From Selaginella moellendorffii (Eukaryota > Streptophyta > Lycopodiopsida > Selaginellales > Selaginellaceae), in assembly GCF_000143415.4 (NCBI RefSeq), contig NW_003314273.1, positions 2,513,805 to 2,577,804 on the forward strand: 64,000 nucleotides of DNA. Direction: 5' to 3'. The translations under genes were made by a program, and so were the position numbers. Positions 1 through 11,379 of this stretch are shown here, piece by piece; within the stretch, counting starts at the first letter, position 1, and each line of letters starts with the position of its first letter. The notes under the pieces were generated by a model. That model made no database searches. It was not told the origin of the DNA and worked only from the letters and a program-made list of their open reading frames with translations.

Positions 1-1
1 G

Positions 2-838
2 TGGACGGCAATGGTCTCGGCTTATGCCCAAAACGGGCATGTCAGCAGCGCGAGAAATCTGTTCCATGAGATGCCAGAGAAGAACCTGGTGTCGTGGAAT
101 GCAATGGTGGCGGCTTACGGACAGAACTGCGATGGAGCTACTGCAGTTCATCTGTTTAGATTGATGGATCTTGAGGGTATTCAAGTGGATTCTATAAGTT
201 TGGTGAGTGCTTTGGATGGATGTTCTTCGAAGACAGCTCTGGCCGAAGGGAGAATTCTCCATGCTGCTGCTGTGGAGCTGGGCTTTGATCAAGATACAAC
301 GGTTGCAAACTCGCTAGTTGCAATGTATGCGAGCTGTGGATGCCTTGGTGAAGCTCGCAAGCTGTTTGATGGAATTCTAGCAAAGAATGTGGTGTCTTGG
401 TCGACCATGGTCGCTGCTTACGCACAGAACAGCAAGACTCATGAAGCACTTCACCTGTTTAGAACTATCCCGCTTGAAGGAGTGATGCCAAACGAGGTGA
501 CTCTCACAATTGTCTTAAGCCTGTGTAGTCAAACTGGTAAATTACACGATGCAAGGGAGAACTTCATACTTGTGACTGGAGATTTTGGAATTGAGGCACG
601 AATGGATCACTTCATGTGTATTGTGGATCTTATTGCAAGATCGGGGAGATTAGAAGTGGCAGAGGAGCTAATAAACAACATGCCATTTGAGGCAGATCCT
701 TTGGCATGGAGGACACTGCTTAGTGCTTGTAGGAATCAAGAGAACTCAAAGCTTGGAGCCCAGATTGCTGGCCAAGCACTTGATGCAACAATGTCAGATT
801 CAGCTTCTTATGTTCTCTTGTCAAATAGCTTCTGTTGA
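2..838 (+). CDS. PLS-class pentatricopeptide repeat protein, 5' truncated by window edge
   Basis: The frame is already open at base 2 and the first residues (WTAMVSAYAQNG) are mid-repeat, so the start lies upstream of the window. PPR proteins bind organellar RNA one base per repeat and act in editing, splicing or stability. Visible repeats carry the S-type signature (VSWNAMVAAYGQN, VSWSTMVAAYAQN), followed by L and P-like motifs. The last part (from DPLAWRTLLSACRN) is an E1 motif that ends at SYVLLSNSFC and a stop. E2, E+ and DYW domains are absent, so this is either an E1-only protein or a 3'-truncated one; the sequence turns AT-rich directly after the stop. No intron is needed. Family call is confident; target and organelle are unknown. 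Confidence 0.85.
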   Translation, partial: WTAMVSAYAQNGHVSSARNLFHEMPEKNLVSWNAMVAAYGQNCDGATAVHLFRLMDLEGIQVDSISLVSALDGCSSKTALAEGRILHAAAVELGFDQDTTVANSLVAMYASCGCLGEARKLFDGILAKNVVSWSTMVAAYAQNSKTHEALHLFRTIPLEGVMPNEVTLTIVLSLCSQTGKLHDARENFILVTGDFGIEARMDHFMCIVDLIARSGRLEVAEELINNMPFEADPLAWRTLLSACRNQENSKLGAQIAGQALDATMSDSASYVLLSNSFC

Positions 839-1932
839 TCCTTTAAAAAAAAAATCAATTAACTATTACTTCATTTAAAAACTAAGTAAATAAAATAAAA
901 TTACATTTGATTAAGTATATGATTCTAACTGTAAAAAAAAAATTTAGGTGTGTTTCTTAAAATGGTCAATTGCATAGAGTACTTTCCTTCCAATAAATGT
1001 TAAAATTATATAATACTTCTTTTATATTTAATTGTTTTATTTAGAAACAATAAAAGATAAAATTAATAAAGTAGTTGTGAGGTTCAAATCAGTAGAAATG
1101 GATTAAGATGCTTATATTTCCTGTGAAGACAATAAAAATTTAAATTAAATAGGATGTAATATAAGAAAAATAAAAGTTTCATTCTCAGATAATTCTAGAG
1201 CAAAAGGGTGTTAGTAGACAATGGACAATAAACAATTTTCAACATTTACCTCAATCTAATCTTAACAAATAAGGAACTTTTTATTAACTTGCAATATAAA
1301 CATTACCTAGAAAAAGAATTAGCCATTGCTGAGAAAAAATAGGCTTTGATAATAATGTTTATGAAAACAAAACTTTAATTGAAGGCATTTTACACTTCAA
1401 CATAGACATCAGCTTTGGATTGACTCTTTTCTTGTGGCTAAAGATCATAAGGTTGTTACTATTCTTGACTTAAAAGTATAAGTATCACAAACTTTATCAT
1501 TGATTGTATTCATGTTTTCGAATTGGTTTCAAATTTCTAACAGTACTTCACCTGGCTGGACATCATAGGTACATTCAAAATGGAAACCCCCTTGGAAACC
1601 CCACCACAATTGGGGATGGAAAAGGAGTGTAACATGGAATTTGCAGCAGTCTTGTAGGGACAGCTCCTGGGGGTATTCAGGTCAAACCTCCTCATACCTG
1701 TATGGCAAGCTTGCCCTCCACAACAAATACTGTCTCACTCCAATCAGCCACTTCTTCTTCACCTTGGAAGGTCAGCGATGGTGTACTTATAGAAAAGACC
1801 AAGGACATCTAATCTTGCAGAGGAGCCCTAAATTGCTCAAAACTTATACTATCCAGCCGGGTGAACGCTTCCACCACCACCACCAGTGTCTGGCCTGTTA
1901 GCTCCATCTCAGACCTCAGTCGCAGCACCAAA
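839..1932. other. AT-rich intergenic spacer, no gene supported
   Basis: Bases 839-1500 are AT-rich with many A and T runs and stops in all frames. Bases 1560-1880 are less AT-rich and, on the minus strand, contain a short open stretch (GGFHFECTYDVQPG) that could be a decayed exon, but I cannot assign it. PRP22 ends at 1933 on the minus strand, so its 3' UTR should lie here. Confidence 0.5.
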
Positions 1933-4900
1933 CTATCCTCGTCGTTTGCTCAGACGCCATGAGTTCGGCTCGTGGTACCGATCGTATAGCGGCTTTATAC
2001 GTTCCTCCCGCTTCCTCTTGCTCAACTTGGTTGGATCGGCTGCCTTGAAGAACCTGGGAGCAAGCTCGACCAGCCACTTTGGATCGATGACTGTAATTTC
2101 TCGCATGTACTCCTTGGTCGTCATAACCAGCTCATTGTAAATCACCCAGTCGGGCTGATGCTGGAAGAGTGCACTGCTTGGATGAATGTAGACAGGCTGG
2201 TTCTCCACAATCGTCCTGTATCCTTCCTGAGGATCCTTGCGTGCGGCATGGAAAAAAAATCCAGCACATGTAGCCTTCCTGATCCTTGTCAAGTTCTTCC
2301 CAGCACTCACCACCTCCAGCTTATGTTTGTCCATGATCGTAAGCAGCTGCTTCCTCACGTCCTGTGCCTTTCGTAGTGATCGAGACTGTACAAAGTTCTC
2401 GAAGCACCATGGTCCGGAGAACTTCTTATCACTCCACGCCTCGTAGACAGCAAGTAGCGTCAGGTGATCACCCTCCGGCTGGAAAAACCTGGCTCTCTTT
2501 TGATCCGCCTGGGCCTGCTTCTCCCCAGGACGATAGAAAATGTTTTGCGCCTGGAGCATCGAAATGATCGTGAGTATCTCGTCGCTGCAGCCGAGGTCCA
2601 CGCTCGCCAGGAGCATCTTGGACAGAGGTGGCTCCAAAGGAAACTCCGCCATCTTTCGCCCCACCTTGGTCAGCAAACCTTCTTCATCCAACGCTTGCAA
2701 GCTGTAGAGCTGCATCATGGCAGAAACCAGCGCCTGGGACTGTGGAGGATCCATGAAGTCGAATGAGAGCAAATCGTTGATCCCCATGGCCTTCATCATC
2801 AGAACCGTCATCCCGAGATTCACCCTCTGTATCTCTGGGACGCTCGTCGGAAGCATCTCGTTCCAGAACGAGCCCTCGGTGTAAAGCCGAAAACACTTTC
2901 CGGGCCCTGTTCTTCCTGCACGACCAGCTCTCTGCTTGGCTGACGCTTGAGATATAGGAGTGATCACCAGCGAGTCGAATCCCAGCTTCGGATTGTACAC
3001 CTTTTGCTTTGCAAATCCCGGATCAACGACGTAGTAAATGCCATCAATTGTCAGGGATGCCTCTGCAATATTGGTAGCAATGACGAGTTTCCTCGTCCCC
3101 GCAGGAGCTGGATCGAAGATTCGAGTCTGCATCTCGCTGGGAAGAGCGCTGTAGACCGGCAGGACGATCAACTCTGGCACATTCGGTCCCAGATCCTTCA
3201 TACGTTCATGCAAAATCTCGCAAGCGGTGTCAATCTCCTCTTGTCCCGTTAGAAAGAGCAATACGTCCCCCTCCGGTTCCGTAAGGTGGATTTGCATCAC
3301 CGTGGTCAATGCCGCATCCAGGTAGTCGGTCTCTGGCTGCTTGGTGTAGAGAATCTCGACTGGAAAAGAGCGTCCTGGTATGGTGAAGATGTTGCAGTTG
3401 AAAAAGTAGGCCGAGAACTTCTCAGCGTCCAGAGTTGCCGACGTGACAATGAGCCGCAAGTCAGGCCGCCGCTTCACCAGGCTCTTGAGCAACCCGAAAA
3501 GAACATCCGTGTGGATTGTTCTCTCATGAGCCTCGTCCAGCATGATCACCGAGTATGCCGAGAGGTTCTCGTCCATGAGTATCTCTCGGAGAAGCATACC
3601 ATCTGTCATGTACTTGATGACGGTCTCAAGCCCTGTGCAGTCCTCGAACCGGATGGCATATCCAACCTCCTCACCCAAACGGCAGCCGAATTCTTCTGCC
3701 ACCCTCTTGGACACGGACATGGCGGCCACCCTTCGAGGTTGCGTGCAGCCGATTTTCCCCCTCGAAGTGTATCCTGCCTCGGCCAGGTACTGCGTCATCT
3801 GAGTTGTCTTTCCCGAGCCGGTCTCACCAATCACGACCAGCACCTGGTTCTCGTTCACGGCCTTGACGAGGTCCATCTTCAGCTTGTAAATCGGCAAGCT
3901 CTGTCTCTGCTCTTGAATCGAAAGCTTCGACCGTTGTCCGAAAGTTGGCGCCTTTCCGAACGCATTCTTCTTCCAGTCGGGCATATCGTACGCAGACAGT
4001 CCTACACCCCGGAGTTCTTGTGCTAGGCGCCGCTCTCCTGTCTCTGGCATGGGATCCTCCCATGAACGATTCAAGTCCTTGGGTATAGAGTCCAGCATTG
4101 TTCGCTGCTGCTGCTCCCTTCTCTCTTTAGCCAGAGGCAATTGAGTTATCGCTGCTCTCTGCAAAGAACCGTCAGGGTTCCTGACGATCTTCAGAGGTGA
4201 GAGATCAATCGAGTACCTTGTTTGTCCCCTCAAGAACGCAGGCTTGTCCTCGTTCGGCAATATTTCAAGCTCTACTTCTGCACCATCATCGTGAAACAGC
4301 ATACCACCTCCGTCATCGTCATGCATGGGATTGTCTCGCATGCCCAGCACCCCTGAAGCAGCCAGCTGCGTTCTTTCAAACCTCTCTGGAGAGCTCATTT
4401 TCTTGGAAGGCCGAGGAGCGTCTGAGGTGTCGTCGATCAGTGGAATCCCAGAAAGGCCCATCCTTGTCGTCGATGGCTTGTTGGCAATGGAAGGATTGGT
4501 TCTAAAGTCATCCTCTTCATTTCCCGATGGCTTGAGAATAGGAACCAGATCGTCCCCGCTTTCCTGGTCCACGTCTCTCATAGAGAGACTCATCTTCCCA
4601 CCCTTCAAAGACACCACCTTCACCCAGACCTCCTGGCCCCTCTTCACAACATCCTTGGCATGCTCAACCCTCCGAGAAGCCATCTCAGACTTATGGACGA
4701 GTCCTTCCGCGAAGGACCCGTTAAGCTGAACAAAGCATCCAGAATCCATTATCCTCTGCACCCTGCCCTTGTAAATCTTGTAGAGCTCTGGCCTGGACTC
4801 GGGCTCCCGACGATGGTCTTCCTCGTCTCTGCTGCTTCTCCCACTGCTCCTGCTATCCGTGTCCCTATGCCTTTCTCCATCTCGATCCCGCTCGCAATCC

Positions 4901-5202
4901 CTCTCCTCTTTATCTCGCTCCTTCCCTCTAACATTCTCCCTCCCCCGATGTCTATCCTTGTCTTTCCTCACGGGCGGGAAAATGGCGTGAATGATCATCA
5001 GCAGCTTCTTGACGAAGTAATCCTGGAACTCCGCCCCGTTTTCCTTGAGCCTCCCGCCGAATTCCTCCAAGCTCTCGCTGTGCCGGCCAAGCTCGATGAT
5101 AAACTCGGCCAGCGTCTTGTTGCTGCACCCTAAGTGCGTTTCCAGCTCGGTGCATACCTTTGACACGAGCGACAAGTACTCAAGCTTCTCCTGGAGCTCC
5201 AT
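1933..5202 (-). CDS. PRP22: Pre-mRNA splicing DEAH-box ATP-dependent RNA helicase (PRP22/DHX8 type)
   Basis: A single 1089-aa intronless frame. PRP22/DHX8 releases spliced mRNA from the spliceosome and proofreads exon ligation in the nucleus. In order: a helical N-terminal segment (about 1-75), an Arg/Asp/Glu-rich linker (75-135), an S1 RNA-binding domain (about 140-210, with [17 protein letters not shown]), then the helicase core with motif I GETGSGKT (about 460), Ia [14 protein letters not shown] (about 557), III SAT (about 590) and [14 protein letters not shown], followed by the C-terminal ratchet/OB region. The ATG at 5202 is used; the codon before it is GTG. Length fits plant and animal orthologues (about 1100-1220). 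Lies 0.25 kb downstream of a broken hydrolase copy on the same strand. A truncated second copy lies at 23596-24243. Confidence 0.95.
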   Translation of the reverse strand: MELQEKLEYLSLVSKVCTELETHLGCSNKTLAEFIIELGRHSESLEEFGGRLKENGAEFQDYFVKKLLMIIHAIFPPVRKDKDRHRGRENVRGKERDKEERDCERDRDGERHRDTDSRSSGRSSRDEEDHRREPESRPELYKIYKGRVQRIMDSGCFVQLNGSFAEGLVHKSEMASRRVEHAKDVVKRGQEVWVKVVSLKGGKMSLSMRDVDQESGDDLVPILKPSGNEEDDFRTNPSIANKPSTTRMGLSGIPLIDDTSDAPRPSKKMSSPERFERTQLAASGVLGMRDNPMHDDDGGGMLFHDDGAEVELEILPNEDKPAFLRGQTRYSIDLSPLKIVRNPDGSLQRAAITQLPLAKERREQQQRTMLDSIPKDLNRSWEDPMPETGERRLAQELRGVGLSAYDMPDWKKNAFGKAPTFGQRSKLSIQEQRQSLPIYKLKMDLVKAVNENQVLVVIGETGSGKTTQMTQYLAEAGYTSRGKIGCTQPRRVAAMSVSKRVAEEFGCRLGEEVGYAIRFEDCTGLETVIKYMTDGMLLREILMDENLSAYSVIMLDEAHERTIHTDVLFGLLKSLVKRRPDLRLIVTSATLDAEKFSAYFFNCNIFTIPGRSFPVEILYTKQPETDYLDAALTTVMQIHLTEPEGDVLLFLTGQEEIDTACEILHERMKDLGPNVPELIVLPVYSALPSEMQTRIFDPAPAGTRKLVIATNIAEASLTIDGIYYVVDPGFAKQKVYNPKLGFDSLVITPISQASAKQRAGRAGRTGPGKCFRLYTEGSFWNEMLPTSVPEIQRVNLGMTVLMMKAMGINDLLSFDFMDPPQSQALVSAMMQLYSLQALDEEGLLTKVGRKMAEFPLEPPLSKMLLASVDLGCSDEILTIISMLQAQNIFYRPGEKQAQADQKRARFFQPEGDHLTLLAVYEAWSDKKFSGPWCFENFVQSRSLRKAQDVRKQLLTIMDKHKLEVVSAGKNLTRIRKATCAGFFFHAARKDPQEGYRTIVENQPVYIHPSSALFQHQPDWVIYNELVMTTKEYMREITVIDPKWLVELAPRFFKAADPTKLSKRKREERIKPLYDRYHEPNSWRLSKRRG

Positions 5203-5445
5203 CACTGCAGCTCTGCCCTAGCCCTAGAAATCCGCCCTTTATAGAACTTGTTTTAATCTTTATATAACCATGGTTGCTTACTAAACTTTTAGGCTGTTTA
5301 TTCAGTTAAGCAAACTTTATTCCTTTTTGTTCACCAAATGTTCAAAAATTGATACTTTAAAGATCCACCCAATCTTGTATTTATGACAATTTTAGTAAGA
5401 AAAGTTTGGAGGTTATTAATTTTTTAAAATACAGCTCAAAGGCAC
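5203..5445 (-). promoter_or_regulatory. Upstream region of PRP22, shared with the second locus
   Basis: This AT-rich spacer aligns, as reverse complement, with the spacer at 23361-23595 between the intact hydrolase and the PRP22 pseudogene. Shared blocks include AACCATGGTTATATAAAGAT just upstream of the coding start and CTGAATAAACAGCC. The short TTATATAAAG block is a plausible TATA element. It shows that the duplication carried the whole hydrolase-PRP22 spacer, so the PRP22 promoter probably lies within about 250 bp. Inference only; no transcript data. Confidence 0.4.
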
Positions 5446-5975
5446 TTACAAAACTTTGTGACAAAGTTGGCCATCATGGGATCGTAGTCGGGAGCTTCCA
5501 TTTGGAAATGGCCCGACTCCAGGGACAAGGTATGTCTCAGCTCCCAACTGCGGACTTGTGCTTGGATTCCAGCTGCTTGATGCTCGTGAATCCATCATGA
5601 GTTCCCCATGACGAACAGCTTGGGCTTGGCCGACTGGAGGATGCCTTTGTTGTATGGCCAAAGAGAACCGGTGCCCAGACCAAACGGGTAGCCCAGCCCC
5701 ACATATCCCACTACTTCTTTCACCTGATCCACAGCCGAGCCAGCAATTAGAGCCCCTGGAATCGAGAAAGAGAAACTATAGTTAGAAATGGATGCTCCAT
5801 GCTCTCTTCTTGATGATCATCCATCAAGAGTTCCTGTTTTGATCAAGCAATGCTTCCAAACAAGACTAAAATAAAAAGGAAATCCACAAGAGAACTCCAA
5901 AGCTTGGGAGAAGACAAAACACTTCCTACCAAGAGACAAAGAGGAGGAAGAACAGCTATGGAAAAACTAGTGTCC
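5446..5975 (-). pseudogene. Broken 3' copy of the alpha/beta hydrolase gene
   Basis: The reverse complement matches intron 1 and exon 2 of the intact gene at 22432-23360. It shares the intron text (GCATTGCTTGATC), the acceptor (CTCGATTCCAG) and the coding part down to CCCATGATGGCCAACTTTGT. Homology stops at about 5970, so exon 1 with the nucleophile serine is missing. Exon 2 has several small indels relative to the intact copy (for example an extra G in the stretch after TTCGTCATGG), which break the frame. No function expected. Confidence 0.85.
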
Positions 5976-6149
5976 AAACAGACAAGAAACAAGATTGGGA
6001 TTTCATATACTCGCTGAGTTTCACATTGTGGGGGCTTTTGCTGTTGCTTGAAAGGGTCTACAAAGGTCCTTGATGTTGATTTTGCAAAGACCACCCAATA
6101 ATCAGGGCAGCACTCTTCCTCTTGTTTGAGAAAATTGGGTTTGTGAGTG

Positions 6150-8400
6150 AGGCATATTAGCAATTTAGGTTACACTTTGAGGCCATGTTACCATGGGTAA
6201 AAATAAACCTTCATTGGGTTTGCTATGAATGGTGAATAGGCTAGTTTATAGCTGTTTAGCATATGAGTGGATTAATTAAAATTATAAGGATTAATTTATT
6301 AGTTTAGATAATCATTGTTGTGCTCTTTTGTAAACTTTTTTTATATTGAAAGTTTAAGGATTAGTTAGAGTTTGAGTCCAAAAAAGAGAGTCATCAAAGA
6401 TGAAGAATCAAGTACGTAAATCATCTTTTCTTCTTCGAAAGATGATTTAGCAAAAAGATATGATATCATTGCTTGTATTTATATCATGCAATTAAAAGTC
6501 TCTACTTTAATGCATGTTATTTATAATAGTTTTACAAGTGGTGAGTTGTGGGATGGATAGTAGTGAAGTGTTAAATTATTTTTTTTAAGCTTGCTATTGA
6601 AAGCTTGAGTTGCAATGCTTAATTATTTTCTAAGGAACTATTGCAAATGTAACTGTGTGTATTGAAAGTTACTTGTTGGCAAGTTCTTTCATATATTCTT
6701 TCCTTATTGCTATGACAGTAGAGGGTTGAGATTGGTAAACCCTTTATTAGTCTCCACTCAAACTAGTTGAGAAATTAATTATCATGTATGTACTTATACT
6801 GGATAAATATAAGGTAGGAACTCTTATACGTTTTTTGTTGAGCATACTCAACCTGGTATAAAAAACTTATATGTTAGTATGCACTTGCTAATGTTAGGAA
6901 CCCCTGCGATATTGAGTTTGATCCCTTAATATTTGCTAGATGATAGATTATCATGTCTGTTATATATATTAAATGGAAAGTGTCTAAATTAGTTATTTAT
7001 ACATATCTATGGAATGTAGATATTGTCGTGAACATGATGATGTTCTCGTGTCTAAATTTGCAATCTACTACCATTTCATATTTAATAAATTTTTATGATT
7101 GTCCTAAAGATTAACTTCTGAGACTGAGGAAAGCCCAAAATATGCATTCCTTAGGGGGGGTTCTAAATGTATAATAGGGGTGGGGGGCATGGCCAATTAA
7201 CCTAAGGTATAGCTTAATTCTTATTTGTGTGTTTATCTTTGTTTTGCATTTAATTTGGGTCTAGGCCCAAATTCCATATTATGGTAGTTGATAGAGAACC
7301 CATATCTTTATGTTAAGCTATTGGTATGTTGAAATAGTATTAAATTTTGTTTAGCTTCATTTTGCATGTTGATTTTAGCATTAGGATGCTAGATGCTTTA
7401 GAACTATTCTTATATTACTTTGTACTCCTATCCCTTTGCTCCTTAGGTTGTACGTTAAAAAATTGTTCTATGCTCCACTTCTTTAGCTCATTGATTCCAT
7501 GATTAAGAGTTTGGCTTTATCCCTTCATTTAGTGGTCCAAGGCTTTAAAACTCAAATTCTAGTTTATTATTGTTGGACACATGGCATATAAAGAGTTTAG
7601 GTTCCACTTCGTGGTAATCTTATGGTAAAGAACCATAGAATAAAGAGGTGAAAACCACATGTGTTACATTTGTTATCAGAGAATAAGTCTCAATGAGTAC
7701 TATTAATGAGCTGGGGCAATTAGTCTCGTTGTATATGTAAAGATGAAAACATTGATCTGAGTGGGTACATATTTGGGTGTTATAACTTTGCATTTGTTCC
7801 TTATGTATAGATTTTGGTTACCTTTTGTACCAAAATATATTTACTTTTGCTTGGGTTCATAAGTTGGATATGAGATGTTCCATTTGCATGAGTTTGTGCT
7901 TAGGCTCATGAGTAAGGCACATTAGCAACTCAAAGTTATACATTGAGTTGACAGAATTAATGTTAGCCTATCGATGGTTATCATGAGGTGTTTCGTATTA
8001 CTGTGGGTGAAAGTAAACGTCCCTTGGATTTGCTATGAGTGGCAAATAAATTGGTCTATTGGATTTTATACACTTTTGTTTGATTAGACTGAAGATATTG
8101 CAAATGCAAGTTTAAGGTTTGGTCAAAGTTAATCCAAAAAGAGAGTCATTAGAAACTAAGGATCAAACATATAAATTATTTTCTCTTTTTAGAGAGATGA
8201 TTTACAATGAGATGTGAATTTATTGCTCATGTTCACATAATGCAATCAAGAGTCCTATCTTGATGCATGTTAGTTATAATAACCTTATAAGTAGTGAATC
8301 ATATGAATGAAGCACTAAACCATTTTGTCTAAACTTACTATTAAAGATTTAGATATAATCCTTAATTATTTTCTAAGGAAGCTTATGATTGCTTCTTGAG
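6150..8400 (+). mobile_element. Decayed LTR-retrotransposon remnant (leader - LTR - leader)
   Basis: Bases 6639-7668 match, in order and orientation, the 5' LTR of the element at 35625, from TATTGCAAATGTAACT to GTGTTACA. Directly after the end comes TGTTATCAGAGA, a one-mismatch form of the tRNA-Met primer site. Bases 7669-8400 match the untranslated leader of the same family (compare 36490-37330). The stretch 6150-6638, left of the LTR, matches the same leader again, so an LTR sits inside leader sequence. This could be a nested insertion or a recombination product. No coding domain is recognisable. Confidence 0.7.
6639..7668 (+). repeat. LTR copy (about 1030 bp)
   Basis: It begins TATTGCAAATGTAACT and ends GTGTTACA, compared with TGTCGTGAATGTGACT and GTGCTACA for the LTR at 35625-36489. 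Collinear landmarks include GGTAGGAACTCTTAT and CATGGCATATAAAG/CATGGCATGTGATA. It is longer than the other copy because of internal indels. Strongly mutated, so the insertion is old. Confidence 0.65.
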
Positions 8401-8705
8401 TAACTTGCTTACAAACCTGAGAAAATTGTAAATCTATGAAACTCTTTCTAAATTTCTAAATAGCTTGTTACATAAAGAATTGGGAGAATAGTGCCTAGCT
8501 ACAATCATTTGTTCTCTAACAAAACTGTGAGTCACCAGCCATAAATCTTTCTTCTTTAAGCAGTTCACATTTACTTTTGGCTGTTATGCACCAAGTAACT
8601 GTTAACTATCTAGTTTTATACCTGACCTACCCAGCTCACACATTTGTAAGCTTGCAGGAAGGTGTACAACTTGTAAGATGTATCTAATGAACGGTGTTAT
8701 TGCAG

Positions 8706-10955
8706 GAATTTGAGTTTCAACAACCTGTCTGGGACAATTCCAGCATACTTATCATCTTTTGATAGTCTTAGCAGACTGTAAGTTTTTTCATCTATTGAGT
8801 TAAATCTAAACGGGAAGCCGAGCATTTTTAGTTTCTTGGGAAGCAACAATCTAGCTAGAGGCCTTCTGAACAAGCTATTGAGGATCATCGACTTGTACAT
8901 AGACTGCAAAATCGTTCTCCTCTTCTAACCAGGTTATATATATACAGAGATGTATCGTTCAACAGGCTGATTGGACCTTTCCCTCAAATAAGCGAGTACA
9001 TGTTTTTATTCTAAGCAACATGCTATTAATTTTTCTAAACGTGCAAGGTTCTCAAAAAGTTTCATCTCACCACGTTCTCGTTGCAGGCAACATGCGAATG
9101 CTTCTACATGTATACAGGATATAGCAAACTGCAGCAATGTGAACCAAAGAAACGATATTTGCTGCATATAAAGTCTTCGATTGATTTAGACATATTTCTT
9201 TCTCAGGTTTTCAATTCGCCATCAACTGTGGAGGACCTCAGATCACTTCGAATGGGACAGATTTTAACGCAGATATGCCAAGGGCTTTTATGGACGGGGA
9301 CTCCTATTCAACGGGAGGATGGGTATCTAGCAGCTCTGGTTTTGCGGAATCCTTTGATGATAACCCCACTTGGCCTCAAAGCATAGAAGGATCGGCTGGT
9401 CGGCAGGCTGTACTGTATCGAACCGCCAGAGCTGTGCCAACATCTTTGAGGTACCTCGGAGTTGGCATGCAAAGTGGCTCATACACAGTACACCTCCACT
9501 TTGCAGAGATTATCATCGGCACTGGCCAGGATGGGCCAGGAGTGGGTCGACGGTATTTTGACGTCTTTATCCAAGCTCAAAGATTTCAACATAAGGGAAG
9601 AAGCCAATGGGTCTCTTAGAGCTTTGAGAAGGAGCTTCACTGCCGTTAATGTATCTAACGGCGTTCTGGACATTCATCTTCTTTGGATGGGAAAAGGAAC
9701 ATGTTGTGCTCCATTCAGATCTTTCGGTCCTCTGATATCCGCAATCCAAGTTCTACCTGGTAAGTGTTAGATACTGCTGAAGTTTGTCATCGTTCTAAAC
9801 TTGCGTTTAACAGAATTTGAAACTGGTGGCGCAAGTCAGTGCGAAAACAGTTCCAGAGGCGTAAAAATAGGTGTTTGGAATCTCCCTGCCACTGGTGCTC
9901 TTTGTGGTCTCCGGTTATTTGTTGTGGAGGAAACGACACATAAAAAACAAAGAGAACGACAATGAAGATCATTTTTTGTTAATGTTTTTGCGGATTATTC
10001 ATAACAATGCTCTGTACGATGCAGACTTCAAACTTCTAGACGGAAAGCTGCATATGCTTTCTTACAATGAAAAAGAAAACGCTACGGCAGGATTTGACCC
10101 CGCGAAGGTGCAGAAAGTGAAAAAAGTGTTTGGACTTTCAGGGACGTTAGTAGCGTCAAGCAGCTTAATAAGATGAGCGACAACACGGGCGATTTCGTGA
10201 ACGAGGCCACACTTATCTCCACAGTGCAGCATCGCAATCTAGTCAAGCTCTATGGATGCTGCACCGAAGGAAACAATTGGATTCTTGTTTTCGAGTTTAT
10301 GGAAAACAAAAATCTGCATCAGGTGCTCGAGTAAGTACTTTAATCTAATGCTTCCCTCATGCTTCATGTATTCTGTAGGTCCCTCGGGGCGAAATATACA
10401 CCTCAGCTGGCCAACTCGCTTCAACATATGCATTGGAGTCGCAAGAGGGCTCGCACTTTGGCTTGGCAAGGCTCTTCGAAGATCATCAGTCTCACATCAG
10501 TACGAGGGTTGCCGGAACAATGTGAGAGCTCAGCTTGTAAGTGCTTGAGCTGATCTTCTCCGATTCTTCTTTCAGGGGATACCTGGCTCCAGAATACGCC
10601 CTGAGAGGCCAGTTGACCGAGAAGGCAGATGTCTACAGCTATGGAGTTTTGGCACCAGAAATCGTGAGCGGAAGAACCAATCTGGACACCACCACTGAAC
10701 ACATGACTCGATCACGTACGTATAAAGATCGACGAAATGTTCTACTTTTTAACTTGCGTCGATGATCAGGCATGGGATCTGTGCCAAAATGATAAGCTAC
10801 TAGAGCTCCTGGAGAAGAGAGCAGATTGTGCTGATGAAGAAAAAGTTCTAAGAACGATCAAGGTGGCACTTCTTTGCGCCCAAGTGACAACATCACAGCG
10901 TCCAGCAATGTCCGAAGTTGTGGCGATGCTCACCGGCAGCGAGGAGGTGAAGTGA
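8706..10955 (+). pseudogene. LRR-malectin receptor-like kinase (LRR-VIII type), degenerate
   Basis: Exon remnants in order: a 72-bp LRR exon (8706-8777, LSFNNLSGTIPAYL), a second LRR piece near 8955 (DVSFNRLIGPFP), a malectin domain from about 9211 (FAINCGGPQITSNGT to GRRYFDVFIQ), a transmembrane segment near 9880 (LPLVLFVVSGYLLW), and kinase pieces up to AMSEVVAMLTGSEEVK. A frameshift near 9573 splits the malectin domain. In the kinase, sequence jumps from CIGVARGLA to FGLARLFEDHQSHIS, so the HRD catalytic loop and the Asp of DFG are deleted. The N-terminal LRRs are missing; retroelement sequence occupies the upstream side. It cannot encode an active kinase. Confidence 0.85.
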
Positions 10956-11092
10956 GCTCCTTGCTCCCGGGATACTTCAGCGCCATGGACATGGTTCCCC
11001 GGATGCGAAGGAAAGACCGAGACAGCAGCAGTGCCAGCAGCAGCACGATCGGGACTGACTCGCCATGAAGAGGATTGGCAAACAATAGTATT

Positions 11093-11293
11093 CTTCCAAG
11101 GTAGAGTCTCCATGTCTCTCGAGTTTTGAGTTTCCAGCACAACGCCGAGGACTTTACGATAGTAAACTTCCAAGGTAGAGTGGAAATGAAGGTCCAAGTT
11201 CTGAGCATCCAGGACAATGCAAAGGTATACTTCCAAGGTAGAGTCCATATCTCTCAAGTTTTAATTACAACAGTAATACTTCCAAGGTAGAGT
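11093..11293 (+). repeat. Four spaced copies of CTTCCAAGGTAGAGT
   Basis: The 15-mer occurs at 11093, 11167, 11230 and 11279, with spacings of 74, 63 and 49 bp. The spacer sequences are also related (CTCCATATCTCTCAA, GAGTTTTGAG). It forms a degenerate tandem array between the dead receptor kinase and the PPR gene, ending about 90 bp before the PPR start, so it may lie in that gene's promoter or 5' UTR. Confidence 0.75.
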
Positions 11294-11379
11294 AGGAAAC
11301 AAGCTCCATATCTCTCAAATTTTGAGCTTTATCAGCGAAATAGATACTATAGGGAAAATGCTATAGAGATGGCAGGAAT

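Noticed and set aside
1560-1880. Minus-strand stretch with WWGFQGGFHFECTYDVQP, faintly like the GG.F.F...V.P core of a UBC12-type E2 enzyme
   Set aside because: Only one short match, no catalytic Cys region nearby and no continuous frame; too weak to annotate.
3286-4026. 246-aa plus-strand frame antisense to PRP22
   Set aside because: Antisense of the helicase core; no domain of its own.
5843-6163. 106-aa minus-strand frame at the end of the hydrolase pseudogene
   Set aside because: It runs across the duplication border and into repeat leader sequence; hydrophobic by composition only.
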